64,000 nucleotides of DNA from Exophiala sp. HKRS030 (taxonomy: Eukaryota; Ascomycota; Eurotiomycetes; Chaetothyriales; Herpotrichiellaceae): NCBI GenBank assembly GCA_023897205.1, contig JAHWDD010000007.1, positions 1,674,001 through 1,738,000 of the forward strand, read 5' to 3'. The notes under the pieces are model-generated. The model did no database searches. It was not told the origin of the DNA and saw only the letters and a list, made by a program, of their open reading frames with translations. Positions 23,436 through 34,475 of this stretch are shown here, one piece after another. The first letter of the stretch is position 1; every line of letters begins with the position of its first letter. The translations under genes and the position numbers were made by a program.

Positions 23436-23965
23436 TGTGATCTTTGGCCTTTCCGCTTGAATCAAATTCTGCCTGGAAGCACAGTGAAAACCAGAAAGAT
23501 TTCGAAAACGTAGTCTCTCCCCCACTTCTCTCGCCCGCGAGGGTGTTTTCTTATGTACCCTTAATATGCAGAATAGGAGTCATCGTGGTCGCCATATCCA
23601 GCAGCCTGGCTTTTGCAGGATCAATTAGGCTGAACGAGTGGTGGGGGAGACTTTCACAACCGGAGATTCTCCCCCATGTACCTGAGTGGAACCAGCCGCT
23701 GAGAACAACGTCGGGAAGCATATGGATATGTCTGTGAGGCGCGGAGCGGGTAGGTTGTAATAACGTACCATTTGTTGCACTGCAGGCGTTTTGGAGACTA
23801 GTCTGATAGCTCTGACTCAAGTAGTCCCGGAACCAACAGCTCTCTCGACCTTCTTTCTGATCTTCAGATATCCTCCTGGGGATACGACATCAGCCAGGCG
23901 AAATACTCAGAACAGGATTCCTTTTCACTGAGCTCATAATCAACAGGTGGACTACCCCTAGAGCC
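23436..23965. other. Head-to-head promoter region
   Basis: About 530 bp separate the SDR pseudogene and the alpha/beta-hydrolase starts. It contains no supported gene; a shared promoter is likely. Confidence 0.5.
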
Positions 23966-25078
23966 ATGTCATATAAAGATAGGGAGTCAATTCTGGCTAC
24001 GGCGAGTATTGATCCCGAGTTGCAAGAGGTTTGTCCGCAAGCTCGTTAGGAACCAAGTTCTCTTCTCACAGGGTCTGCATAGTTTCTGGCGAAAGCAAAT
24101 CTGCCTCCCCCAAACTTCAATGACATCGCCGCTTTCAAGCGAATCTCTCTACCACGCATTGAAGCCTCCCGAAAGGCGTTAGGTGCCCCGCCAGCCGGGG
24201 TCAAGCAGACCGACTTGCAGTACACCACTGAAGACAGCAGCAAGCTTCGTGCAAAATTATATCAACCTACTATCCCAACGCCGACCGGAAGTCCACTTAT
24301 CGTGCTGTTCCATGGCGGAGGCTTCTGCACTGGGGAGCCCGAAGGCGAAGAGCAAACAGCGCGGAATTTTGTTCTCGCCTTCGGCGCCACCTGTATCTCG
24401 GCTGCCTACCGACTCGCGCCCGAGTTCAAGTTCCCCTACGCGCCTAAGGATGCGTGGGATGCCCTGAGATGGGCTGCCGTGAACGCGATCTCCTGGGGTG
24501 CAGATCCATCAGTGGGCTTCGTCGTGGGCGGAACCTCGTCTGGTGCAAACCTGGCAGCCGCTGTTGCTCATCTAGCCCGCGACGAAAAGCTTTCTCCGCC
24601 TCTAACGGGCCAGTATCTTGCGGCTCCGATGCTTCTACCGTCCTCAAAAGTTCCAGAAAAGTACAAGAAGTGGTTCCTATCCTTTGAGCAAAACAGAGAA
24701 GCAGCAGTCTTACCTGTCGCCGCTATTGATATGTTTACGACTGCATATGGCCCAGATGAGGCCGACGGCGTATTTTACGCCTCGTTCAACCACCCTCGAG
24801 GACATGCAGACCTACCACCCACTCTGCTACAAATTGACGGAATGGACCCGCTGCGTGATGATGCACTTATCTACGAACGTGTGCTTCGAGAAGAGAATGG
24901 AATCCGGACCAAGTTTTATCTCTACCCAGGTCTGCCGCATGCCCATTGGGCCTTCTTTCCGTTCTTGAAGGGCAGCGAGAAATTTCGAAAGGAGCAAATT
25001 GAAGGTATGGGTTGGCTACTGGGAAAGGAACCAGACTATTCCCAAGCGCAGACAAAGCCGATCGCGGGGGTCGCATAG
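23966..25078 (+). CDS. Alpha/beta-hydrolase, hormone-sensitive lipase-like esterase
   Basis: Cytosolic ester (or lactone) hydrolase of the alpha/beta-hydrolase-3 type. Two exons (23966-24028 and 24083-25078) give 352 residues; the 54-bp intron joins DPELQE to FLAKANLPPP. The oxyanion-hole motif HGGGF lies at about residue 90. The nucleophile Ser is in VGGTSSGANLAAAVAHLA, the acid Asp in LQIDGMDPLRDDA, and the His in PGLPHAHWAF, so the triad is complete. Head-to-head with the SDR pseudogene and about 1.1 kb before the Baeyer-Villiger-type monooxygenase on the same strand, it is well placed to cleave the ester or lactone such an enzyme would make. That link is inferred. Confidence 0.9.
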
Positions 25079-26169
25079 ACGACTGGGTCACTGTAGACCG
25101 TAGTGTCCACCAAAACTGACTAGAGTAGCGGGTTCCCAATTTTCAAAAGGTACCATGAGCCAATGGACCTTGAAGAAAGAGCCGGTACTGGCAGAATTTC
25201 AAACAGGGACCTAGACATCAATATCAGCGCATGCAAGAGCGCACGATCTTCTGGCTATGTTAATTACAGTATTAGCTGCGGGGAAGAAACCTGATTCGAC
25301 AATAACGAAAGGGTCGTCTATGATGAATTCGAGAGATGGCCAGGTCTGATCGAGGAGCCATGCCATTCGGTCGCGTGTTCTCGTATCAGGAGCTAGTCTG
25401 CGAGCGATACTCGTGTCCACGATGATGTTATGGCGACAGCTATCAGCAAAGATAGCAAGATTAGGGATGATATCACCATCAGTGCAGCCTGGGGGGGGCC
25501 AATTTCGTCTGTGGTGTAATTGATTACACTGCTGCGGTTGAAGTGCATCCTAAATGGGATCCCCATTCTTCTGGGGCATGGTCGTGATTGCAAGGTCCAA
25601 CTTCGTAGTCCTTGGCTCGGGAGAATCGAATGACAACAGCAAGGCTTGGTATCTGAAAGTTGATGGCGCATTTTGATCGCTATTTCCGGTTCCGCCCCGA
25701 GCATGGCATTGGATTGGACAAAACAATGTTGGGTGGGAATGTGGGACACCGGGATGTCGTGGTCTGGAGTCTGGACCCACTGTCAACGGCAAACGGAGTA
25801 CGGAGTACTCCATGCCCCTAAAGCCCGAAACGATATCCCAAGCCTTGACTCGAGTATTGTACGAAGTAGAGAGCGACAACAGTCAACCCCCATCTTCTGA
25901 TCAGATGGCTAGATCTCTGCGGCCTTTGCTCTATAGAACCCTACCCGGCAGGGGACGTGGCGAAGGGCTCTTGAGCGCGTGAGGTGCACCCCATCCTTGT
26001 TCATGGCAAATTGACAAACGCAGGTGAACCGCTAACCCATTCTTTGAACGTTGTTGGAGGCCAGAATCACTCATGTATTAGGCACTACTATCTGTTCAGG
26101 ATCTCAAGTGACCTCCTCTTTAGCGAGACCTTTGGATGACACAGCGACTCACAGCATCAGATCACCAAG
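25079..26169. other. Intergenic region, monooxygenase promoter
   Basis: Minus-strand frames at 25211-25420, 25393-25749 and 25550-25879 overlap one another in different frames and match no family I know. A TACGGAGTAC element lies at 25799-25808, about 360 bp before the monooxygenase start. No gene supported. Confidence 0.45.
25799..25808. promoter_or_regulatory. TACGGAGTAC element (nearly doubled)
   Basis: Overlaps a second ACGGAGTAC beginning at 25793, giving a compound site upstream of the Baeyer-Villiger-type gene. Confidence 0.4.
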
Positions 26170-28202
26170 ATGGTTCACTTCTCAAACACGAATGGTGTAG
26201 CTCCAAGAAGTGCTGGTCCAGTTGAGCTGCTGGATCAACCTCTGCACACGAAGCGCAAGTTGCGCTTGATTTGCATCGGCGCTGGCATTTCAGGCATTGC
26301 TGCAGCATACAAGTACCAGAAAGACCTTGAAAATGTCGAGTTCATCATTTACGAGAAGAATGACGACGTTGGAGGTACTTGGTACGAAAATCGATACCCT
26401 GGCTGCGCGTGTGATATCCCGGCCCACGCTTATACATATTCTTGGGAGGGAAATCCCAACTGGTCACGATTGTAAGTATTCCGGGCCGCATCCATCTGAG
26501 TAACCGCGCTCTGACGTGTCTCTGCAGCTACGTTGAGCGCCCAGAGATCTTTGCCTATTACAAGAGTTGCGCCATTAAATGGGGCTGCATGAAATATATC
26601 AAGCTCCAACACCGTGTAGTCGAAGCTCGATGGTCCGAGTCCGACAAGGGCTGGCATGTCAAGATTGAGAATCAAGCCGAAGGTACGATGGTAGAAGACT
26701 TCTGCCATGTGCTTCTCAACTGTAATGGAGTTCTCAAGTCCGATCATCACTACCCCTAAACTACCCTCATGCTAAAATGTCCATCACAGTAATTGGAAGT
26801 GGCCCGAGATCAAAGGTTTACATGACTTTAAAGGCAAACTCCTGCATTCTGCCAGATGGGACAGTAACTGGGATTACGCTGGCAAGAACGTTGCCGTAAT
26901 TGGTGCCGGCTCGTCTGGAATTCAGATCGTTCCTAAGATGCAGAAAGGTAAGTCTCGGCGCTGTCGAGTCGGACAACACATTAACCGTGAGCAGTGTGCA
27001 AATCGGTCGTGAGCTTCAACAGGTCACCTAACTGGATCACTCCAGAGTTCAGCCAGGGTCTCGCTTCAGACGGACGAGCTACGATTTACACTGAGGAAGA
27101 AATTGAGAAGTTCAACACAGACAAGAAATATTTCTTAGAGTATCGGAAAAACATCCAGAACTTTGGCAGTGCGACGTATCCTCTTTATTACAAGCATTCC
27201 GACATGCAAAAACAGGTTTTTGCCAAGTACGCGGAGTTGATGAAGCAACGACTACGTGGGAACGAGGAATTGTGCGGTAAACTGATTCCGAAATTCCATG
27301 TTGGCTGCAGAAGGTAAGTTCGGAGGGGAGTTGACAGTGATGCCTTGGTATACTGAAGCCGATTCAGGTTTACCCCAGGAGATGGCTATCTCGAGTCGTT
27401 GCTTGAGCCCAACGTCACCGTCGTCACCTGTGAAATTGACGGAGTGACTGAGACTGGTATCGATCTGATCGACGGAAGACACTTTGACTTGGACGCCATC
27501 ATTTGTGCTACAGGTTTCGATTGTTCTCACCGTCCTCCGTTCCCAATCATTGGTCGGAAGGAGCGGAATCTGTCTGAATACTGGAAACATGAGCCGCTGC
27601 ACTACATGTCCGTTGCAGCACCCGGTTTTCCCAACTATTTTAGTAAGTCAATCCTTGTTCTTTCACAAAGACCTCAGTATGGGCCAGCTCTTTACTAACC
27701 CGGGTATCTTCTGCTAGTCACTGGTGGTCCGAATAGTCCCATTGCAAACGGATCACTCATCTCCGGCGTAGAAACTGAAATCAACTATGCCTTTAAGTGT
27801 ATAGTGAAGATGCAGACCGAAAATGTGTCCAGCATGGAGCCCACCGAAGAGGCTATGCAAGACTTCATCGAGTACAGAAATGCGATCATGAAAGAAATGG
27901 TGTGGAGCAGTACATGCCGCAGCTGGTGAGTTTGATCTTCTTCTTTCCTGTCAATACGATGAATTCTCTGCTGACACGAAAACACTTACAGGTTTAAAAA
28001 TGGCAAAGTGGATGGTCCTGTTATTGGCCCCTCGGTGGGATCAACCTGGCACTTCAACGAGGTTCTCAAGGAGCCTCGATACGAGGATTACAATCTAACC
28101 TACTGCACGCCAAATCGTTTCACCTACTTCGGGATGGGAAGAACCATACGGGAAATTCAAGGTGCCGATATGGCAATCCACATCACAGAGCCAGGAGCGT
28201 AG
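26170..28202 (+). CDS. Baeyer-Villiger-type flavin monooxygenase
   Basis: FAD- and NADPH-dependent monooxygenase that inserts oxygen next to a ketone, giving an ester or lactone. Seven exons (26170-26471, 26528-26737, 26790-26947, 26995-27313, 27368-27642, 27718-27925, 27992-28202) give 560 residues with every junction in phase. Two Rossmann motifs are present: [15 protein letters not shown] for FAD near residue 35, then [14 protein letters not shown] for NADPH. Between them lies the Baeyer-Villiger fingerprint FxGxxxHxxxWD as [12 protein letters not shown]. Further marks are [34 protein letters not shown] and [11 protein letters not shown]. The second intron has an unusual GTCCGA donor, supported by the protein fit ([12 protein letters not shown]). 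It converges on the P450 gene. Family secure, substrate unknown (cyclic, steroid-like or aryl ketones are typical). Confidence 0.93.
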
Positions 28203-28732
28203 GCTGCCGAGGATGTCTTGTCCACACCCTGGGACCCAATCCTGGATCAGGGCTTCTACGAAGGCTGGTGTGGGAACGAACGATCAAAGTGCTGGAGATA
28301 GAATAGACCATAAGTGGACATGCCAATTGCCTGGGTAAGGGAAATTTCTAGAACTGTACAGATTTCATTTGTGCTCATCTATGCCGATCAAACATTCAGG
28401 AAAGGCAGGGCAGAAAACAGCAATCTAGGTGGACTCCGGCACCTAGCCATTATACTGTATATTGGTTCTTTCAACTTTGTGAATGGATCGTACCCGCTCA
28501 CATCGACCAGGTAGTTTCCGTCTGCGGCAGTACAGGGCCTTACAGCATAATACCAGCCGTTGACAGCACAGCCTGATGTTGGAGGTTATATTACGGAGTA
28601 TTTGGAGCCGGCTACGAGGCACAAAACAGTTCCTACGGAAATGAATACACACTTTATAGCCTATTCACATCTGTCTCGTTCAGTGGGCAAACCTTGCAGC
28701 CTATGTACAGCTTTGACCGGGGGTTCGCAAAC
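28203..28732. other. Convergent intergenic region
   Basis: Between the 3' ends of the monooxygenase and P450 genes. It contains a TACGGAGTA copy at 28592-28600, the only one not just upstream of a start. No gene seen. Confidence 0.5.
28592..28600. promoter_or_regulatory. TACGGAGTA element in a 3' region
   Basis: Nine-base match to the recurrent element, between two convergent genes. Functional meaning here is doubtful. Confidence 0.25.
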
Positions 28733-30542
28733 TCATGGCAGTGATGGTAGCTGAGCAACAAGCTCATCGTAGACTGTTGAATCCTCCATATCAGCAGGGC
28801 GATTGGTCTCTGCTTCCTCACGAACCAAACGAGCAGCTGTTTCGCCGCGTGGTATGACTTTGGCTTCAAACTCCACAGGCCCATATACAGGGAAAGCTCC
28901 CGCTATTGAATGAGGTCAGCTCGACATCTTGAGTCTGGGTGTGACTGCAGTCTGTGACTTACAGTAGCCTATCCGGGGTGGCTTCTGTGGGTTTCCCACG
29001 ATGTCGAATGCCCACAAGATACGGCTGATCACGATGTAGAGACTGGCATCTGCCACATGTCGACCCGGACACTCTCGACGACCCGCTCCAAACGCGTAAT
29101 GTGTGCCTGCATGGTTGGCCTCCGGCGCCGCTCTTTCGTCGGATCGAGGGAGATATCTTTCCGGAATCCATTCTTCCGGCCTCGCAAAGACGTTGGGGTC
29201 GTTATGCACGGCGTAGATGTTGCTGTACACGATCGTGCCGCTCGGGATGTCCTTTCCCCTGTACACGTCTGCCTCGCTCGTGGCGTGGATGAAGGCCAGC
29301 GGTGTCGCCGTGGCCCATCGGTGTGTCTCATTGATGACGGCCGCGAGGTATGGCAGACTCGCGCGGTCTTCCCAACCCGGAAGACGATCTCGTCCCACAA
29401 CCCGATCGATCTCTTCTTGCGCCTTTTTGATCGCGTCGGGAAACAGCACGGCCGCCTTGAAAAACCACTGCAGAGTCGTCGCAGTCGTGTCAGTTCCGGC
29501 CGCCATGGTCGTCGCGATGATATGGGGAGGTTCCGATTCGTCGAAGACGGATCCCTCTTGCTCCAGCACGCGAGCCAAGAAGCAGTCTGGTGCGCTGCCG
29601 TTTCGGACCCTCTCCTTCATGGCTTTGTAGAATATGAGGAAGAATCCCATGATCTGGTTGCGCAGGTCCACCGCCGAGCCGCGCCATGGGGCCAGCGTGT
29701 CTGGGAGGTGGTCGAGGAAAGGAACCCAGTCAACAAGCCAGGCGCCCGGACGGATGCCTTTGAACATCATCAACATTCTCTTGTTGATCTCCTTGGGGAT
29801 CAAAGTGTCGGCGGAGTCAAAACGGCACCCCAGGCTAGTGATAATGGTCAGTCAAACGGTGTCTCTCAAAGAAAGCCACTTTGGGCACAACCGTACAGCA
29901 GGCTGAAGGTCACACTTGCTGAATACCTGGTCACTTCTCGCCAAAACCCAGTCGGCTCGTCGAGGAGGTGCTTCAGAGTCTGTCTGCTCTCGTATTCCTG
30001 GTACGGGAGGAACAACTTTGCGTTTTGCATATTGAGAAGCTCGTGATAGGCTTTCCTGTGTTTCTGGTCATACGTTACGATCGTGCCTCGACAACCTTGG
30101 GCTAAACAGAACTCACCCGCCACTGATCTCCGTATGGGATAGCCACAATCCGAGCATCTTGTGTGATTATACTAGCCTGATTCGATGCCTTTGGCCTCGA
30201 ACTGTACTTGTTTCCCCGCTTCACAAAAAGATCATTGATGGCTTGAGGGCTGTTGAGCACAATGACCGGGGCGCGGCCCATCATGTAAGAGTAAAAGTCT
30301 CCATACTGACGAGACCATTCGGTGAGCTTGAGGTGCAGCAAAGTACCATCGTTCATGGAAAACATATTCCCCAGCAAGGGGAGGCCTCGCGGACCATTCG
30401 GGAGATTCCGGGCCCGATCCTTGAGCATCAACCAGGTGGTCAAAGCCACGAAGGCTCCGATGGTATAGACCGCAGCCTTGGTGTTGCCGGTGTCCATAGA
30501 GGATGGTATAGTGGTGATGTTCGTCGCCATGGCGGTTGACAT
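28733..30542 (-). CDS. Cytochrome P450 monooxygenase (microsomal)
   Basis: Heme-thiolate monooxygenase anchored in the ER by an N-terminal helix (KAAVYTIGAFVALTTWLML). Four exons on the minus strand (30542-30117, 30063-29897, 29834-28963, 28902-28733) give 544 residues. Landmarks: LPNGPRGLPLLGN proline-rich hinge, I-helix MAAGTDTTATTLQW, K-helix ETHR, PERY motif, and the heme loop FGAGRRECPGRH near 29.07 kb. The last exon (GAFPVYGPVEFEAKVIPR...) is required to complete the usual C-terminus; without it the frame stops early. Start choice is between ATGs at 30542 and 30611; the former sits closer to the anchor. It resembles fungal O-demethylase/hydroxylase-type P450s of the CYP2-like fold (for example CYP620/CYP65-type groups), but I cannot assign a family. 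Head-to-head with the intact SDR. Confidence 0.92.
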
Positions 30543-31065
30543 AGTGAAAGACGGGTCAATGATGAATCTGGAAACGATTGGTAAGGAAATATATGCATAG
30601 GACTGCTGCATTTACTAAAGTCCGAGACCACACTCGAGTTGACGGCGCTGAAGGGTGGTCTCTAGCTGCTCTTCCATAGGGGTCAAGAAGGGTGGGGGAA
30701 GGCCACAGGCTGTGGATGCTGTGGCTATTGTACGACCGAAAAGGTGGTGTATGCAACAATCATCGAAAGACGCTAGAGATTCGGAGAGTGGATCCTATAA
30801 CTATACCTAGTGCCCGACTCCGCGAAGGGCCCACAATCCCGGCGTATCAGACCCGTCGGCTTTGGAAGTGCTGTGAGGGTAGCTGATGCTGGCTTGTGCT
30901 GTAGCGTTTGTCCGAGAGTGTTGAGGTAAAATTGAGTAGAACAGTGGGGGAGATGAGCCGCTATCATCACCACTGCTCTCCCTTCAAGCATATTGCGATC
31001 CGGCTCTGATAGTAAAAGCTCCAAGTCACAGTCAGAGGCAACCAGAGAGAGAAAGTGAAAGGAAC
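30543..31065. other. Head-to-head promoter region of P450 and SDR
   Basis: About 520 bp likely shared by the two divergent genes. No coding potential of its own recognised. Confidence 0.5.
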
Positions 31066-31992
31066 ATGTCGGTCGCGGATAAAGTCATAATTGTCACCGG
31101 TGCGGGAAGCGGGATTGGGAAAGCGACAGCCATCCTTCTGGGAGCAGAAAAGGCCAAAGTCGCGCTGTTCGATGTCAACCCAAGCATCTTCGATGTTGAG
31201 GAGCAGATAAAATCTGCAGGAGGCACAGCTATCGCTATAAAAGTGGATGTCTGTTCTTCTGCAGAAGTTGACGCAGCCACCAAAGCCGTGGTGGACGCCT
31301 TTGGCCCAGTCGATGGTATGTCAAAACAATGGACCACTAGGTCGCGCCTCGTTTTCCAACAGCTGACTAATCTACTCCTTTGAGGCGGTGCCAATCTGGC
31401 TGGTGTCAGTGGGAAAGGAACAGTCAACCTGGAGCAAGAGACCGACGAGGAATGGGATCGCGTTATCCGGATTAACTTGGGAGGAGTCAAGAATGCCTTA
31501 CGCGCCCAACTCCAGCATAGAAATCCTAAAGGTGCCTCGATTGTCAATGCTTCGAGTATCGGTGCGCGGATCGGATCACCTGGCAATGCAGCCTACTCGG
31601 CAAGCAAGGCAGCAGTCAGTGGTCTCACCAAGTCTGTTGCAAGAGAGATGGGCCCGCATGGAGTCAGGGTCAACGCTATTGCACCGTATGTGTTGCTTGC
31701 TTGGAGTCCATATTTGCGGCGACTGTTGCATCTAACTATTGACTGTAGTGGTATCACGGACACTCCCATGGTCGACGCTGTACCCGAATCCATTCGCGAC
31801 GGATGGAGAAAAGCCAACGTCCTTGGACGTTTAGCGGACCCAATTGAGATGGCCAATGTCATACTCTTCCTGCTCAGTGATGGTAGTTCTTTCATCACCT
31901 CATCGGTACGTATTCGACTTCTTGCCACTGGGTCTACGGACACGTGAATTGACATGCATCAGGTCGTTGATATTGATGCAGGCCGCGTTTGA
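31066..31992 (+). CDS. Short-chain dehydrogenase/reductase (classical, FabG-like)
   Basis: NAD(P)-dependent alcohol/ketone oxidoreductase. Four exons (31066-31315, 31385-31685, 31749-31905, 31963-31992) give 245 residues, typical of the classical SDR family. The cofactor motif VTGAGSGIGKAT is at residues 10-21, Asp in LFDVNP suggests NAD(H) preference, followed by NLAGV as the NAG-type motif. The catalytic residues are Ser in NASSIGARIG and Tyr/Lys in YSASK. The C-terminus DIDAGRV matches the usual family ending. Divergent from the P450 and convergent with the Dal5-type permease. It may interconvert an alcohol and a ketone for the neighbouring monooxygenases; this role is inferred from position. 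Confidence 0.93.
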
Positions 31993-32646
31993 TCTACTGT
32001 CATAAGCTGGGCAAGTAGATGGGCAGCGAAGTTACTATACTCTCGCTCCAACTCGGAGATGCTCGGCTTCGGATGCGGTGTATAACACGGATGGGACGTC
32101 TGATAAAGCTTGTTCGAAAATGAAAGAGATAGTTGCGAGCACTGATCTTTTGCACGAACTTCTGGTCTGGCATCACAGCCTGCCTAATCGTAACGGTCAA
32201 GGCAAGTCTGTAAGCTAACTTCAACAGTTGGTGAAGGCGAACTTCTACAATGTGATATCAATGAGTGGAGAGGTGCCTCTAGCAATTACAAGACGCATCC
32301 GGGCGGAAGATGGAAATGTGGCTCAATTCAGCAGGTTCCCCTTAGGTAGAGTGGATAAGTCAGGCAAATTCTGAGGCCCCTGGATTGATAGTAGAGTGAT
32401 CATTGTTGGGCCTGAGGGGCTCTCTAGACTGCTAAATCTATAAGCAGAAACCATCGTATGGTAGGATCGTGTGTAGGTGCTGAGAATGCTAGGTTGTCTG
32501 ACATAAACTAAATCAAGTCTTACAGATACCGTTCAAACGATACTACAGTCTAAGAAGCTATGCAACCTCAGGCCTTACGACACTCGTAGCGTAGGTGATT
32601 TGTTCTCCAAACTTTACTGTCTAGCTTCCACACCAGTCGACCATCA
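31993..32646. other. Convergent intergenic region
   Basis: Between the SDR and permease 3' ends. No gene, repeat or structured element noticed. Confidence 0.5.
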
Positions 32647-34475
32647 CTAGTAGACATATCTGAATTGAGGGTTCTATATTTTTGCTCAAGGTCAGTGAAG
32701 TCCCGGGGGCTAGCCAGTCACAAGAGGCAGGTGAGCATGTATTGTAGTAAGCATACCTTCTTGTCTGTCACATCATCCTCATAGGCATGATCATAGGCCT
32801 CCATAGTACCGGCGCGGTCCCGACGTTTGTTTTGGCAGACACAGATGAAACGGTAAAGGATGTTGAGACCGGCCGATGCCGCCGCGGTTACGAGGACTGC
32901 AATGAAGCCAGGGGCATATTCTGGCGCATCTTTGGCTTTGAACAGAAGCGGTGCAGTGAACTGGCCTGATTGACGGTAAGTCAGAGGCCAATTGGGGCCG
33001 AAATTGTTGCAGGGCTAGAGGAACTTGAGACTTACCCAGGCAGTACCCAATGTGGATGGCCGATGAGCTAACAACACGCTTGGTATATCCAGCGGAATTG
33101 GCAATGGACAAACCCATGATGACACCCCAGCCGCCACTGAAAGCCGTCATCATATACACCGCAAAGAGGAGGCCGCCCTTTGAATGGCGAGGAAGCTTCC
33201 ACAAAAGTAATGACGACATGATAACAAGGAGCTCGCAAACAAGAATTGCAATTGTTCTCATGTTGCGAAATTTGTAGCTTACGTACGTTGTCCCAAGGAT
33301 GAGTATAGCACCAGCGGCTCCGGCAGGAATAGTTAGAAGGAGACTGTTGAGAGTATTGTAGCCAAATCCGGAGATGATGATGGGCATAAAGGTATTGACC
33401 GGCCCTGCAGCAATCATGCTCAGGAATGCTTGGGCAAAAATGAGCCAGAACTTCTCATCGCGGAATAGTTCCAGCACTTGTTGCTTCTTGAAATGAGTAT
33501 TTCGCACTCCGCTGTTGTTGATTCGGAGACGAGCGACTGCAATGTATCTCTCTCGCTCGCTGAAACCTTTTGCGCGAATCGGATCAGGCGGCATAAACAA
33601 GTAGATGACAGCGGACCAGAGGGTCGTAATGATTCCACCCACGATGTACATGTATCTCCAAGGAGATAGGGAACCTTGAATGTGACCGAGACCATAATTG
33701 ACCAGCGGCGCAACGAGAGTTATAAGTCCAGATGCAGCATACCAGACACTAGGAGAGCGTCAGTTGGCTGTACCTTTCCACACCGAAGGTATTGATCTCA
33801 CCCCATCCTGAAAGATTGCTCGTTCTTTTTGTAGAACTGGCCCACCATAAGCATGAAAATAGGGCTCACTCCTGCTTCGAGGAAGCCTAGGAAGAAGCGT
33901 TGGACGTAGAGGGCCTGCCAGGCAAAACAAGCCGCAGTCAAGAGGAAGGTGATACCCCAGAGCAAGACCAATCCGCCAGCGACTCTCTCGATCGGAAATC
34001 GCTGGGCTAGCTGAGAAGCCGGATACGCTCCTCCGACAAAGCCTAGATAAAATATGGCAGATGCCATGGAATATCGGTTCCCCGTCAGCTCAAGATCCTT
34101 GCGGAGTCCGAAGAGGGCCTGGAAGCAAGCGAGGAAAATCAGTATCTGGCATTGGCCAGTGACCATGCGACTAGGATGGTTTTGGGGAGAGCTTACAGCC
34201 TGAGAAATCATCGTCTTGTCTGCATATTGTAATCCATAGGTTATGACGAGGATTGGCAGTAAACGCTTATCAATCTTGGTCCTGACCCTCTTCTCTTCCT
34301 GGCCGTCCCAAACTTGGTTCCCATGGTAAGCGGCCAGCACCTTCATAGCCTCGTCATTATGGACGGTGTCGACGTCGAATTTTTCGGCCAGATTTCCGTG
34401 GTCAACATCCTGGCCCGAAGGTGCATCATGCGCTTCGACAATGTCCTGCGCCTTCTCGGTTCTGGTGGGATCCAT
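32647..34475 (-). CDS. MFS permease, Dal5 (anion:cation symporter) family
   Basis: Plasma-membrane uptake carrier for organic anions (allantoate, nicotinate, vitamin or aromatic-acid type). Five exons on the minus strand (34475-34197, 34118-33802, 33748-33036, 32965-32757, 32673-32647) give 514 residues. A 75-residue hydrophilic N-tail leads to DKRLLPILVITYGLQYADK, the family's helix 1, with LFGLRKDLELTGNRYSMASA after the first intron. FFLGFLEAGVSPIFMLMVGQ and YKKNEQSFRMGVWYAASG are the helix-4/5 fingerprints. A tiny last exon supplies the usual end NPQFRYVY. The ATG at 34475 is chosen over an upstream TTG. As an importer at the end of a set of oxidising enzymes it suggests catabolism of an imported acid rather than product export. 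Confidence 0.92.

Noticed and set aside
25211..25879. Overlapping minus-strand frames upstream of the monooxygenase
   Set aside because: Three frames with no common protein and no splice model that joins them.
29057..30046. 329-codon open frame antisense to the P450 gene
   Set aside because: Lies across sense exons and introns of a clear P450; composition Arg/Val-rich without motifs.
15631..34475. Reading the left half as a secondary-metabolite cluster
   Set aside because: No PKS, NRPS, terpene synthase or dimethylallyltransferase core enzyme in the window; a catabolic set fits better.
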